A stretch of DNA of 64,000 bases from an uncultured Fulvivirga sp. Lineage in GTDB: Bacteria; Bacteroidota; Bacteroidia; Cytophagales; Cyclobacteriaceae. The stretch lies in contig CANMSE010000003.1 in the NCBI GenBank assembly GCA_947500555.1, positions 310,001 through 374,000 of the forward strand, in the 5' to 3' direction. This document shows, piece after piece, positions 19,065-27,786 of the stretch. The notes beneath the pieces were generated by a model that worked only from the letters and a program-made list of their open reading frames with translations, searched no databases and was not told the DNA's origin. Within the stretch, counting starts at the first letter, position 1, and every line of letters begins with the position of its first letter. A program made the translations under genes and the position numbers.

Positions 19065-19826
19065 CTAGATTCCGAGAGCTTGCCCTCCTCCTATTTGAAT
19101 AGTTTCTGCTGTTATAAATGAAGCATCTTTGCTTGCCAGGAAAGAAACTACAGAAGCTACCTCTTCGGGTTGGCCAAGCCGTCCTAATAGGATGTTATCC
19201 TTCCATGAAGCAAATACTTCAGGTTTAGTAGATTTAATCTGAGCATGGAATGGAGTATCGATGGTACCTGGTGATACTGCGTTTACTCGGATTCCATATT
19301 CAGCAAGGTCCTTTGCTAACGCTCTTGTAATGGCATGAACTCCTGCTTTAGAAGTGCCATAAATTCCTGCCCCAGGACCTCCGGCATTCCAACCTGCATT
19401 TGACGTATAATTGATAATTGTTGAGTTCTCTCCTTTCTTAAGAAAAGGAATTGCCGCTCTTGAAGTAAAAAATACCGAATCCAGATTTAGCGCCATCACA
19501 TTTCTGTAAAATTCAGTAGTCATCTCTTCAAACCTGGATCTACCTCCTAATCCTCCAGCGTTATTTACTAGGACATCGATTCTGCCATATTTCTCTCCGA
19601 TGGCCTTAATATTCGAAGTTACTTCCTCTTCTTTAGTAACATCGAAACCATAGTATTCTGCGGTAATTCCTTCTTTGGTAAGCTCTTCTACTCTCTTAGT
19701 TCCCATGTCGTTTTCAATGCCGTTTAAAACAACAGTATATCCATCTTGACCAAGTCTTTTTGCTACCTCAAAACCGATACCTCCAGTGGCACCTGTTACC
19801 ACCGCTACTTTATTTTCTGGATTCAT
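19065..19826 (-). CDS. SDR oxidoreductase, probable DEH reductase
   Basis: A 253-residue classical short-chain dehydrogenase. Visible motifs are the cofactor loop TGATGGIG (11-18), NNAG (88-91), and the catalytic triad Ser142, Tyr156 and Lys160 in the Y-G-T-S-K motif. In the alginate pathway this position is filled by the NAD(P)H-dependent reductase that turns 4-deoxy-L-erythro-5-hexoseulose uronate (DEH) into KDG, the substrate of the kinase gene downstream. The gene lies 45 bp after the MFS transporter gene. Cytoplasmic. Function follows from context as well as from family; the cofactor preference is not decided. Confidence 0.85.
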   Translation of the reverse strand: MNPENKVAVVTGATGGIGFEVAKRLGQDGYTVVLNGIENDMGTKRVEELTKEGITAEYYGFDVTKEEEVTSNIKAIGEKYGRIDVLVNNAGGLGGRSRFEEMTTEFYRNVMALNLDSVFFTSRAAIPFLKKGENSTIINYTSNAGWNAGGPGAGIYGTSKAGVHAITRALAKDLAEYGIRVNAVSPGTIDTPFHAQIKSTKPEVFASWKDNILLGRLGQPEEVASVVSFLASKDASFITAETIQIGGGQALGI

Positions 19827-19871
19827 ATTATAAATAGTTTAGATTTTAATTCTTGATTAAATAATTGATTA

Positions 19872-21134
19872 TTAGCCTATTGGCTTGATTTCTTTTGCGA
19901 AAAATTTGATGGATAAAAACCCAAGTGGAACAAATACAGCAATCATGATAAAAATGGGAGTGTAGGAAAAATTGTCAGTAATCACTGGCACTAAAAAGTT
20001 CATAATGATTACTGAAAAAATGCCCACTGTACCTCCAAGGCCTGCCAACGAGCCAACAGACTTTCCACTAAATAAATCGCTTGGTATAGTCTGAATATTA
20101 GAAATAACAAACTGGAACCCGAACAGCACAAAAGCTACAATACCCACAAACTTTATTGCCGTATCTCCGATTAATATGGTGGCTACAAGGCCTAAAAACA
20201 TAATAATACACCCTACCAGTATTGTCTGTTTTCTAGCTTTATCGACTGAAGCACCATTGATCATAAGTCTGCCGGAATAATAACCTCCAGACAAACTGCC
20301 CAATGCAGCACCTACATAAGGCACCCATGAGAAAAAACCAATTTCTTTAACATTGAATCCATAGACTTCAGCTAAATAAATAGGCATCCAACCCACAAAG
20401 AGCCACCAAATAGGTTCGATAAAGAACCTGGACATTAATACTGACCAAGATTCTTTATGAGAAAGTATTTTAGACATAGTCAGACCCTCACCATCAGAGT
20501 CCTTTTCTATCTCCTCCATTCCAGATAATATTAATGTTCGTTCCTCGTCAGTAATCCATGGGTGCTTAGCAGGAACTGCTTTATTGATAAGTAACCACGG
20601 AATGACCCAAAGCAAGCCCAGTAGGCCCAATAAAAGAAATGTCCATTCCCAACCTATTGCCACCCACACTACAGCAATTAGTGGTGGTGCTACGATCGAA
20701 CCCAATGCTGCCCCTGAATTGAAAATACCTTGAGCTAATGCACGTTCTTTGGTGGGAAACCATTCAGCATTACTCTTAACAGCACCTGGCCAGTTACCAG
20801 CCTCTCCCAGGCCAAGCAATACACGAAATACGCTGAACGATAAGACGCCTCTGGCTAATGCATGAACAGCCGTTGCCAAACCCCACACCGTGATGGATAC
20901 CACAAAACCTGCTCGAGTACCAATCTTATCAAACATTTTCCCAGACAATGATTGACCTACCGCATATGCTACTAAAAATACATTCAGAATTAATGCGTAG
21001 TCATTCTTATCCATACCTAAATCACTAGATATGTCAGGCCACATGATCGCAAGTGCTGAGCGATCTATGTAATTAATCACCGTAGCAAGACCTACAAGCC
21101 CAATGATCCACCACCTTAATCCCTTTATTTTCAT
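19872..21134 (-). CDS. MFS transporter (hexuronate / DEH type)
   Basis: A 420-residue inner-membrane transporter with about 12 hydrophobic segments. It resembles the anion:cation symporter (ExuT-like) branch, with INYIDRSALAIMWP in the first helix region and GLGEAGNWPGAVK in the fourth, a pattern of hexuronate permeases. It probably brings unsaturated uronate monomers or DEH into the cytoplasm. I start at MKIKGLRWW (21134); the gene begins 1 bp after the stop of the cupin gene, and the SDR gene follows 45 bp later, so the three are one transcript. Confidence 0.9.
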   Translation of the reverse strand: MKIKGLRWWIIGLVGLATVINYIDRSALAIMWPDISSDLGMDKNDYALILNVFLVAYAVGQSLSGKMFDKIGTRAGFVVSITVWGLATAVHALARGVLSFSVFRVLLGLGEAGNWPGAVKSNAEWFPTKERALAQGIFNSGAALGSIVAPPLIAVVWVAIGWEWTFLLLGLLGLLWVIPWLLINKAVPAKHPWITDEERTLILSGMEEIEKDSDGEGLTMSKILSHKESWSVLMSRFFIEPIWWLFVGWMPIYLAEVYGFNVKEIGFFSWVPYVGAALGSLSGGYYSGRLMINGASVDKARKQTILVGCIIMFLGLVATILIGDTAIKFVGIVAFVLFGFQFVISNIQTIPSDLFSGKSVGSLAGLGGTVGIFSVIIMNFLVPVITDNFSYTPIFIMIAVFVPLGFLSIKFFAKEIKPIG

Positions 21135-21135
21135 C

Positions 21136-21516
21136 TTATTTGCTTTCTTTATTTCCAAAATATGATACCGAACTTCCATCCATAAAGTCTTCGCGTACAG
21201 GGCTGAATGTATCTATAAGCTGGCCCGCTTCAAGACATACTGCACTATGCACCAAATTGGGCTCTATGTAAACTCCATCTCCAGCATTAACCACTTGCTT
21301 AACACCATCAATTTCGAATTCGAATCGACCAGAAACACAGTAAGTAGCTTGAGTATGGAAATGACTGTGCGGAGTTCCTACGGCACCTTGCTCAAAATTC
21401 ACCAGCACCATCATGATCTGATTATCATACCCCAACATTTTTCTGGAAACTCCTCCTCCGAGCTTTTCCCATTCCATTCCTTCAGTTAAAATGTATTTTT
21501 CGCTATTTCTTTTCAT
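21136..21516 (-). CDS. kdgF: KdgF-like cupin (uronate linearisation)
   Basis: A 126-residue single-domain cupin. The metal ligands His50, His52, Gln56 (in PHSHFHTQAT) and His90 (in NLVHSA) match the pattern of KdgF, which converts the unsaturated uronate monomers from alginate or pectin lyases to the linear keto form. It lies between the PL17 exolyase and the transporter genes, where such an enzyme is expected. There is no signal peptide. The gap to the PL17 stop is 3 bp and to the transporter start 1 bp. Confidence 0.88.
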   Translation of the reverse strand: MKRNSEKYILTEGMEWEKLGGGVSRKMLGYDNQIMMVLVNFEQGAVGTPHSHFHTQATYCVSGRFEFEIDGVKQVVNAGDGVYIEPNLVHSAVCLEAGQLIDTFSPVREDFMDGSSVSYFGNKESK

Positions 21517-21519
21517 TTC

Positions 21520-23745
21520 TTATTTGTCAATTTTATTTAAGTAATAAGCTCCACTCCAATTTAATGGCCCTGAAGAAATGTCTACTGTATGATTACTTGT
21601 TTCATTATTGTCATATAGAGAAAAAGCAAACCGATATTCATCACCACTTTTTAGTTGAAATTGAATGGCCACATAGTTCTTTGATTCATGTAGAATATCG
21701 AGGTCAACAATTGATGTGAATGAGTTGACAGGAATCTCATCAGAATAGCTATATCGCCCGTGCAGCTCATATAAACTTGCAAAAACAGTATTGCCACCTA
21801 TCCTTCTATGTATTAGTCCTGGGTCTCTGCGCAGGTTGAAATTTGGGTCATTGGCTCCTATTCTGGTCAGTAATGACTGATCTCCAGCTTTAACTGCTGA
21901 AGTCATAGTATAAAAGTTCTTATTGTTGAACCAGGTCATCCTAAAAACATTTCCGATCAAATCTGACTGTGCCTCCAGCCATAAATGCTGATAGCCATCA
22001 TTTTTGCCCATAGGAATGAGGTCATTGTTAGTCTGAACTTTTTGGTTTGTGGACATCAATTCCCCCAGGTAATAAAGTGGCAAGTCATACCTGGTTCCTT
22101 CTGGGGCCTGAACTGAGAAAAGATCAATGATCAACGGGTTCTCCAATTCCTCCAACTTTAAAACTGCCATTGTACGTTGCATTTGAACACCTTCATAGGC
22201 ATTCAATTCTTTTGCACTAACAATCTGAATATCATCTGTGGTTGAGAAATAATATGGAGTGCCTGAAGACTTTTCTGCAGCTTCTACACTCCCATCAAAG
22301 TGAGAATCTTTGTCTACCACCAACGTGTTATGAGCAATGGTTTGTTTGGCCCAAGAGTTGTTCTCTTTCAGGTATCCACCACCATCTTTGTGCTCAATGT
22401 TCACCCACCTGGCCGATCCATAATCTTGAATGACCTCATTGGCTCCGTCATATAACATGAATCCCAATCGATCAAAATGACCATGCCCCATGCCATGCTT
22501 TGCATATTTCATCACTAGTGTTAGATCATCCTTTCTTAGAATTCCTAAGGCTCCTTCATCACCATTAGCACCATCAGATAGCTCAGTACTCTTGAACTTA
22601 TAAGGCTGTGACTTTCCAGAAGAAATTCCTGAGGCAGCAGAGAGTCCAGAATCATTGATTGGAACTCTACCTTGGGCTTCTATTATAGACAGTAATTGCG
22701 GGTCTTTTTCACCATAGTGATATGCCATACTGACGGCATTAACTAATTCTCTTGACGCTAGAGACATACCTTTCTGAGCATCATTAATAGGAAAGAACTC
22801 ACCAGCCGAATTTGTCTGATTAATTAGTGCGTAAACTGCCTTGATCAACAGATCATCACGGTAATTAAGAATGCTAAGTTCAGGTTTCTTGTTGGTAAGA
22901 GCCTGAGCAAATATTAAAAAGGGGTACATAGCGTAGCGCTGGTAATAAGGGCCTTCCGTATAATAACCATCTGGAGAGAATGCATGATCTAATTGCGCTA
23001 AGAAACCAGCTTCTTTTTGCCCTTTTAATTGAATAGACCCGCCATCGTTATCCTTAGCCTTATTACTTGAGATCTTGACATCTAAGCCATTTAACGCCCA
23101 AGTCACGAGCTCTTCATCGTCCATGACAAGTCCGATCATGCCGACACCCGCGTTGCCCCAGGTACTGTGATTGTGAATGCGATTAAAGAACTGTGGGTTC
23201 TCAATAGAAATATATTCCGCATAAGGTCTGAATAATTCCTGATTGAGCTTCTTACGCGTCTTTTTATCTACCCATTCGTAAATACAGTCATAAGCCTGAC
23301 TGGTGTATACCAACCAATTTGCATCGTTTAAGCATTGCCAGAAGAATTTACCCCGAGCGTAAGATCTTTCTGCCGGATGTTTCCCAAGAGTTGGATACAT
23401 TTTGGCATATTCTAAAAGCATGTCTCTGACATAGACCGCATACTTCTCTTCCTTCGTAATCTGAAATAAAACGCCAGCTTTTTGCATGGTAAAGAAGTTG
23501 GCTTTATGCCGCTCATGGGTATATCCACCAGCTAAATCTTTAGGTATGGGAACATCAATTCCAGCTTTAATTTCTTCATCTATTTGATTTCGTATAGTCT
23601 CCAGAGACTGATCGAACAAAGGGATTTTTCCTAAACTTGATTGAATTGACTTCACTCCCTCTACCGTAAGAATCAAATTCGGATGATCCTGAGCTTTGAG
23701 AATCAAAAAGCTGAAAAGTAGCCATATGGTGGTTGCAATTCTCAT
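21520..23745 (-). CDS. PL17 oligoalginate lyase
   Basis: A 741-residue exolytic alginate lyase with a signal peptide (cleavage likely near LKAQ, residue 18). The N-terminal alpha/alpha toroid contains Asn192-His193 in RIHNHSTWGNAG and the Tyr-rich loop YYTEGPYYQRYA (261-272), which holds the catalytic Tyr seen in Alg17C; a heparinase II/III-like beta-sandwich half follows, with GHGHFDRLG near 420. It releases unsaturated monomers from oligoalginate in the periplasm. Its start overlaps the PL6 stop by 4 bp, and the KdgF-like gene follows after 3 bp. Confidence 0.93.
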   Translation of the reverse strand: MRIATTIWLLFSFLILKAQDHPNLILTVEGVKSIQSSLGKIPLFDQSLETIRNQIDEEIKAGIDVPIPKDLAGGYTHERHKANFFTMQKAGVLFQITKEEKYAVYVRDMLLEYAKMYPTLGKHPAERSYARGKFFWQCLNDANWLVYTSQAYDCIYEWVDKKTRKKLNQELFRPYAEYISIENPQFFNRIHNHSTWGNAGVGMIGLVMDDEELVTWALNGLDVKISSNKAKDNDGGSIQLKGQKEAGFLAQLDHAFSPDGYYTEGPYYQRYAMYPFLIFAQALTNKKPELSILNYRDDLLIKAVYALINQTNSAGEFFPINDAQKGMSLASRELVNAVSMAYHYGEKDPQLLSIIEAQGRVPINDSGLSAASGISSGKSQPYKFKSTELSDGANGDEGALGILRKDDLTLVMKYAKHGMGHGHFDRLGFMLYDGANEVIQDYGSARWVNIEHKDGGGYLKENNSWAKQTIAHNTLVVDKDSHFDGSVEAAEKSSGTPYYFSTTDDIQIVSAKELNAYEGVQMQRTMAVLKLEELENPLIIDLFSVQAPEGTRYDLPLYYLGELMSTNQKVQTNNDLIPMGKNDGYQHLWLEAQSDLIGNVFRMTWFNNKNFYTMTSAVKAGDQSLLTRIGANDPNFNLRRDPGLIHRRIGGNTVFASLYELHGRYSYSDEIPVNSFTSIVDLDILHESKNYVAIQFQLKSGDEYRFAFSLYDNNETSNHTVDISSGPLNWSGAYYLNKIDK

Positions 23746-25988
23746 TTCAGATTTGACACAATATTTACAGCTTCATAAGGCTCATCGTTTGTAGTAAGCC
23801 CAGTAGAATTGATGAAAGTTATATTTGAGATTTTAGTGATTGGTTCGCCATTGGTCAGGAATAGGTCAATGCCTTTGCTGTCTCTTACTCTGACGTTATC
23901 CACTTTTAATTTTTGAACACCATGGAATCGTAATACAGCTCCAACCTTATTTCGCTTTCCTTTTCCTGAGTTGTTAATTTCAACATCAGAAACAGTCATA
24001 ATAGGACCAAATGTACTCTCGTCTGTTCCTCCTCGATATACATTTGCTATTGCACCTAGGACACCATTGAAGGTTGATCCTACAATCTTGACATTCTCTA
24101 CATTATAAATACCGAGGTCTTCCACCTCCATGTCAAGCGTCATAACTGCTCCGGTAACATTGGTCATTGTTGTATTAATAATGTTGATGGAATCAGCGAA
24201 TGTGTGCTTGTAGGATTTGAGAAAATCAAATGAATGATTCTTATCGAGATCCTTAACTTCACAACCTTCAATAATCAGCGAATAGTTCTGATTCATTGAA
24301 TACTTACTAGTACTTATAACATTGTTACCTGCCTGATCTGGAGATTCGGCACCATCAAAAAGCACATTCTTAAAATGTAGTGCTCCACCATTCTCAATTT
24401 TGAAAAAGCTCTGCTTTTCAGAAAGAAGTTTTGCCTTTTCTCCTGCTGGAACCACAATAGAAATAGGATGATTTACGAAGGCGTACTTTGTCATTAAATA
24501 CTCTCCTCCATTTTCCAGTTCCAGAATATCTCCTGAACTACTATTAGTTATGGCTTCCAATATTGTATCTTCTCCCGGAAGAACAGGAATAGTAGTGCCG
24601 GTATTAAAGGTTCTTTCAGTGCCATCTTTGGCATAATAATCTGCCCCAACATCAGCTTTGGATATAGGCAGGTTCACTTCACCAAATTCAATTTTATCGA
24701 TTAACTCTTGGGATGGAACGAGTAGACTATTAGCATTCTTAGTTAGATCTAGGCTGACTTGCTCAAACCCTTGCTGAAATGGTAGTTTTGCATCACTATT
24801 CATTACGTTTCCAGAAAATTCTATTCCAGATACATCATCATAGATGGTGAATGGTTCCAGGTTAGTATTACCAAGGATCAGGTTATTTTTGAAGGTGGAT
24901 CCAACCGGAACTGCAGAACGTTCCTCATCACTTCCGGCACATAGTTGGATATAGTCACTATTAATAACCATATTATTATCCATATGTGAATCAACTACCT
25001 GATTATAGCGGTTAATAGGAGAATTGGGCACTCCGTTCATAATCACTAAAGCTCCACGGAAACGATGCCCGGTAAGACCAAATAGATAATTCTTTTTAAC
25101 AGTTTGATTTTCGTTTATAATTCGAATACCACCTGTATTAGGCTTTCTATTTCCAAGAAAATAGTTGTTCTCAACTAGCGTATGATGCCCGTGTCTCATG
25201 GTTAATGTTCCCTGACATTCGAAGAAAACGTTATCACGGAATTCATTCCCACATGCTTTATTGGAGATTATTTCGTGTTCACCATTTACCCGATCGAAGT
25301 AGTTTGATCTAATAATGGTATTAGAATACATGCGGGAGTAATGGCTGGTGCCAACTCTGAGGGTCTCTCCACCATTTGAACCTAATATCTGTCTCGGCCC
25401 AAAATAGTTGAACTCGATAACGTGATTGTTTTCTCGACTTTCCTCAGTCTGCATCTTCACCGCCAGTGTCACCCCACGATTGCCTTTGCCGATCATCGTA
25501 TTATGATCGAATCGATTATTTTTACCATAGAGAGCTATCCAGGTATCTCCATCAAATCGCTCAGGGTTGGTGAAGTTGTCTATGACACAGTTGGTGACCC
25601 TCGAATTATTAGCTAATTCTTCTTTGCTGGTTTTAAAAGATATCACCTCACTTGTGGGGGTGTATCCGTTCTTAAAAACCAGCCCAGAAATCTCAATATA
25701 CTCTCCGGAAAAAGCGAGATTAGATTGTCCTGATATTATTACCTTACCGGGTGTTTCGGCTTGTAGTTTTATAGGATTTCCCTCTTCTCCAATCCCCTTC
25801 AACCGTAGTTCTACGTTCTCCCATACTCCATTTGCCATTGTAATCACTGTTCCTGGTGTTGCACTTTTTACAGCGATCTTGAATTCCCGCAAGTCATTGA
25901 CCAATATCCCCTCTTCCTCCTGAGAACAGGAGAAAAAGGTGAATATCATTAACCCAACAAAGAAATACTTCAAGCTCTTTAATACCAT
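23742..25988 (-). CDS. PL6 alginate lyase, lipoprotein
   Basis: A 748-residue two-domain chondroitinase-B-like lyase. The lipobox is FFSCSQEEE, with Cys21 followed by acidic residues, suggesting outer-membrane anchoring, possibly facing outward. The catalytic pair is Lys244 (ISNKACG) and Arg265 (LTMRHG), exactly 21 residues apart as in AlyGC (Lys220 and Arg241). A second beta-helix domain follows from about residue 470. The length and two-domain plan match AlyGC-type PL6 enzymes, which act on G-rich alginate. The gene overlaps the PL17 gene by 4 bp and lies 1 bp after the PL7 gene. Confidence 0.92.
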   Translation of the reverse strand: MVLKSLKYFFVGLMIFTFFSCSQEEEGILVNDLREFKIAVKSATPGTVITMANGVWENVELRLKGIGEEGNPIKLQAETPGKVIISGQSNLAFSGEYIEISGLVFKNGYTPTSEVISFKTSKEELANNSRVTNCVIDNFTNPERFDGDTWIALYGKNNRFDHNTMIGKGNRGVTLAVKMQTEESRENNHVIEFNYFGPRQILGSNGGETLRVGTSHYSRMYSNTIIRSNYFDRVNGEHEIISNKACGNEFRDNVFFECQGTLTMRHGHHTLVENNYFLGNRKPNTGGIRIINENQTVKKNYLFGLTGHRFRGALVIMNGVPNSPINRYNQVVDSHMDNNMVINSDYIQLCAGSDEERSAVPVGSTFKNNLILGNTNLEPFTIYDDVSGIEFSGNVMNSDAKLPFQQGFEQVSLDLTKNANSLLVPSQELIDKIEFGEVNLPISKADVGADYYAKDGTERTFNTGTTIPVLPGEDTILEAITNSSSGDILELENGGEYLMTKYAFVNHPISIVVPAGEKAKLLSEKQSFFKIENGGALHFKNVLFDGAESPDQAGNNVISTSKYSMNQNYSLIIEGCEVKDLDKNHSFDFLKSYKHTFADSINIINTTMTNVTGAVMTLDMEVEDLGIYNVENVKIVGSTFNGVLGAIANVYRGGTDESTFGPIMTVSDVEINNSGKGKRNKVGAVLRFHGVQKLKVDNVRVRDSKGIDLFLTNGEPITKISNITFINSTGLTTNDEPYEAVNIVSNLK

Positions 25989-25989
25989 A

Positions 25990-26820
25990 TTATGGGTGAG
26001 TAACTTCTAATTGATAATATTTTACTTTGGCAAACGAGCCAGGGTCTCTCGACTGGAAGTAATTTCCTGCTTTGAAGTAGTTTTCAAAAACTCCCCATTT
26101 GTTAATGTCATTACCGTAGTAGTAGAAAGTTTCTTTGTCATTTAAGGAGATGGCCATAATTCCGTCCGCCACTTTCACTTCGAGAGTAAACTTGTGGTGG
26201 TCTACTACTTCTTCAAAATTTCGCCCCTTGTCATCACCCCAAGCTTGTTCATGTAAGATCTCAACATCAGAAGAGTTGGCATCTTTCAGTACTTTGGTTT
26301 TGACTCTTACTTTTCCATTGTCCCAGTATATTTTTAGAATAGGAGGTGCATTGTTGTCGTCCTCTCCTATCAGGTCTCGCTGCTCATTGGTAAGTCTACC
26401 GTGAATCTGCATGATGATAACCCTATGAAATTCCCCCTTTTTATCCTTAGACACTTCCGGAACAGATAGTGTACCTCGCATTACTCCACCTTGAGCGAAA
26501 GTCCAATTGACATTATTATTGCCAGGCTCCATCTGCTCACGTAGCTCAGATCTCGAGTATTTTGTATTTCTTGTGGTCTTAGCTGGGTTAGCATAAAATA
26601 CTAGTGCACCATCTTTAGGGTCTTTATAGAAATAAGGTTTTAGAGCTTCATTACTTTCAAAATCCAGAATATCAGGAGGAGCCACTTCTAATGGCTTGCT
26701 TGGGTCATCCGGACGACTTGCAGGAATAGTGACCTTCCAGTTGCTCAAATCAATATCCTGAGCCTTTACAAAAGCCAGTGGTAGTATGAATAAAATTAGA
26801 AGATATAATTGTTTAATCAT
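25990..26820 (-). CDS. PL7 alginate lyase (secreted or periplasmic)
   Basis: A 276-residue PL7 lyase with a normal signal peptide (LPLAFVKAQ, cleavage near residue 21) and no lipobox. All three PL7 motifs are visible: SRSELREQ, QIH in IIMQIHGR, and YFKAGNYFQ near the C-terminus. The QIH form is linked in the family to action on G-containing blocks. The start overlaps the upstream PL7 gene by 8 bp, and the two proteins share long identical blocks (for example LTNEQRDLIGEDDNNAPP), so they are a tandem duplication. It probably works in the periplasm on oligomers imported by SusCD. Confidence 0.92.
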   Translation of the reverse strand: MIKQLYLLILFILPLAFVKAQDIDLSNWKVTIPASRPDDPSKPLEVAPPDILDFESNEALKPYFYKDPKDGALVFYANPAKTTRNTKYSRSELREQMEPGNNNVNWTFAQGGVMRGTLSVPEVSKDKKGEFHRVIIMQIHGRLTNEQRDLIGEDDNNAPPILKIYWDNGKVRVKTKVLKDANSSDVEILHEQAWGDDKGRNFEEVVDHHKFTLEVKVADGIMAISLNDKETFYYYGNDINKWGVFENYFKAGNYFQSRDPGSFAKVKYYQLEVTHP

Positions 26821-27763
26821 GGCTTACTTCTAGTTCATAGTATTTAACTCGTGCAAAGGCACCTTCATCTTTAGTAACTAAATAGTTACCTGCCTTAAAA
26901 TAGTTTTCAAAAACATTCCACTTTTCCATATGTATGTTTTCATAGACAAGAGTTTCCTCATCATCTAATGTCACTTCCATTCGTCCCTCAGCAACTTTGA
27001 CTTCAAGAGTAAACTTTTCGTCACCTACAACTCTCGAGAAATACTTCCCATCATCGTCTGTCCATGCATCTGTATGAAGCATTTCTTCATAGGTTGCATT
27101 CAAGTCTTTTAGCTCTTTCGTGCGTACATAGACTTTATCATATTGCCAGTAGATTTTAAGAACAGGTGGTGCATTGTTATCATCTTCACCTATTAAGTCG
27201 CGCTGTTCATTAGTCAATCTCCCATGGATTTGCATTATTATCACCCTATGTGGATCGCCATCAGATTCCGTGGAAATTTCCGGTACAGATAAAGTTCCTT
27301 TCATGTAGCCCCCTTTGGAAAATGTCCAATTAGTATTGTTACTGCCAGGAACCATTTGTTCTCTTAACTCGGTTCGTGAGTACGAAGAATTCGTAGTCGA
27401 TGCACCTGGATAAGTATAAAACACTATCGAGCTATCGGTAGAGTCATTATACATAAAAGGTATCAGTGTTTCATTAGTGGCATAATCGAGAATATCTGGA
27501 GGCTCAACTTCTAGTGCCTTGCCGTCCGTTCGTGGTATTGGTAATGTGACTTTCCAGTTATTAAGATCAATATCAGCCAAATTGAAATCCGAACTTTCTT
27601 CCTGTTGATCAGGCTCAGTGTCTTTTGACATATCAACTATTGTAGTCGAAGGTGACTCATCTGCATCATTATTACATCCGGAAGAAAATATAAAGATTGA
27701 CAAAAGCAGAATAAAGCCAAAAAAATAGAGTATGGATAAGTATTTCTTTCTCCTTATGAGCAT
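26813..27763 (-). CDS. PL7 alginate lyase, lipoprotein
   Basis: A 316-residue PL7 lyase with a lipobox (SSGCNNDADE) and an acidic linker before the catalytic domain starting near residue 65 (NNWKVTLP). It has SRTELREQ and QIH in IIMQIHGR, but the third motif reads YFKAGNYLV, so the usual Gln at the last position is Val. It is a close tandem paralogue of the downstream PL7 gene. Likely outer-membrane anchored and surface facing, it could make the first cuts in polymeric alginate, while its paralogue works inside. Loss of the Gln may change its cleft. Confidence 0.9.
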   Translation of the reverse strand: MLIRRKKYLSILYFFGFILLLSIFIFSSGCNNDADESPSTTIVDMSKDTEPDQQEESSDFNLADIDLNNWKVTLPIPRTDGKALEVEPPDILDYATNETLIPFMYNDSTDSSIVFYTYPGASTTNSSYSRTELREQMVPGSNNTNWTFSKGGYMKGTLSVPEISTESDGDPHRVIIMQIHGRLTNEQRDLIGEDDNNAPPVLKIYWQYDKVYVRTKELKDLNATYEEMLHTDAWTDDDGKYFSRVVGDEKFTLEVKVAEGRMEVTLDDEETLVYENIHMEKWNVFENYFKAGNYLVTKDEGAFARVKYYELEVSHD

Positions 27764-27786
27764 AACCTGAAAGGCCTTGTGATTAT

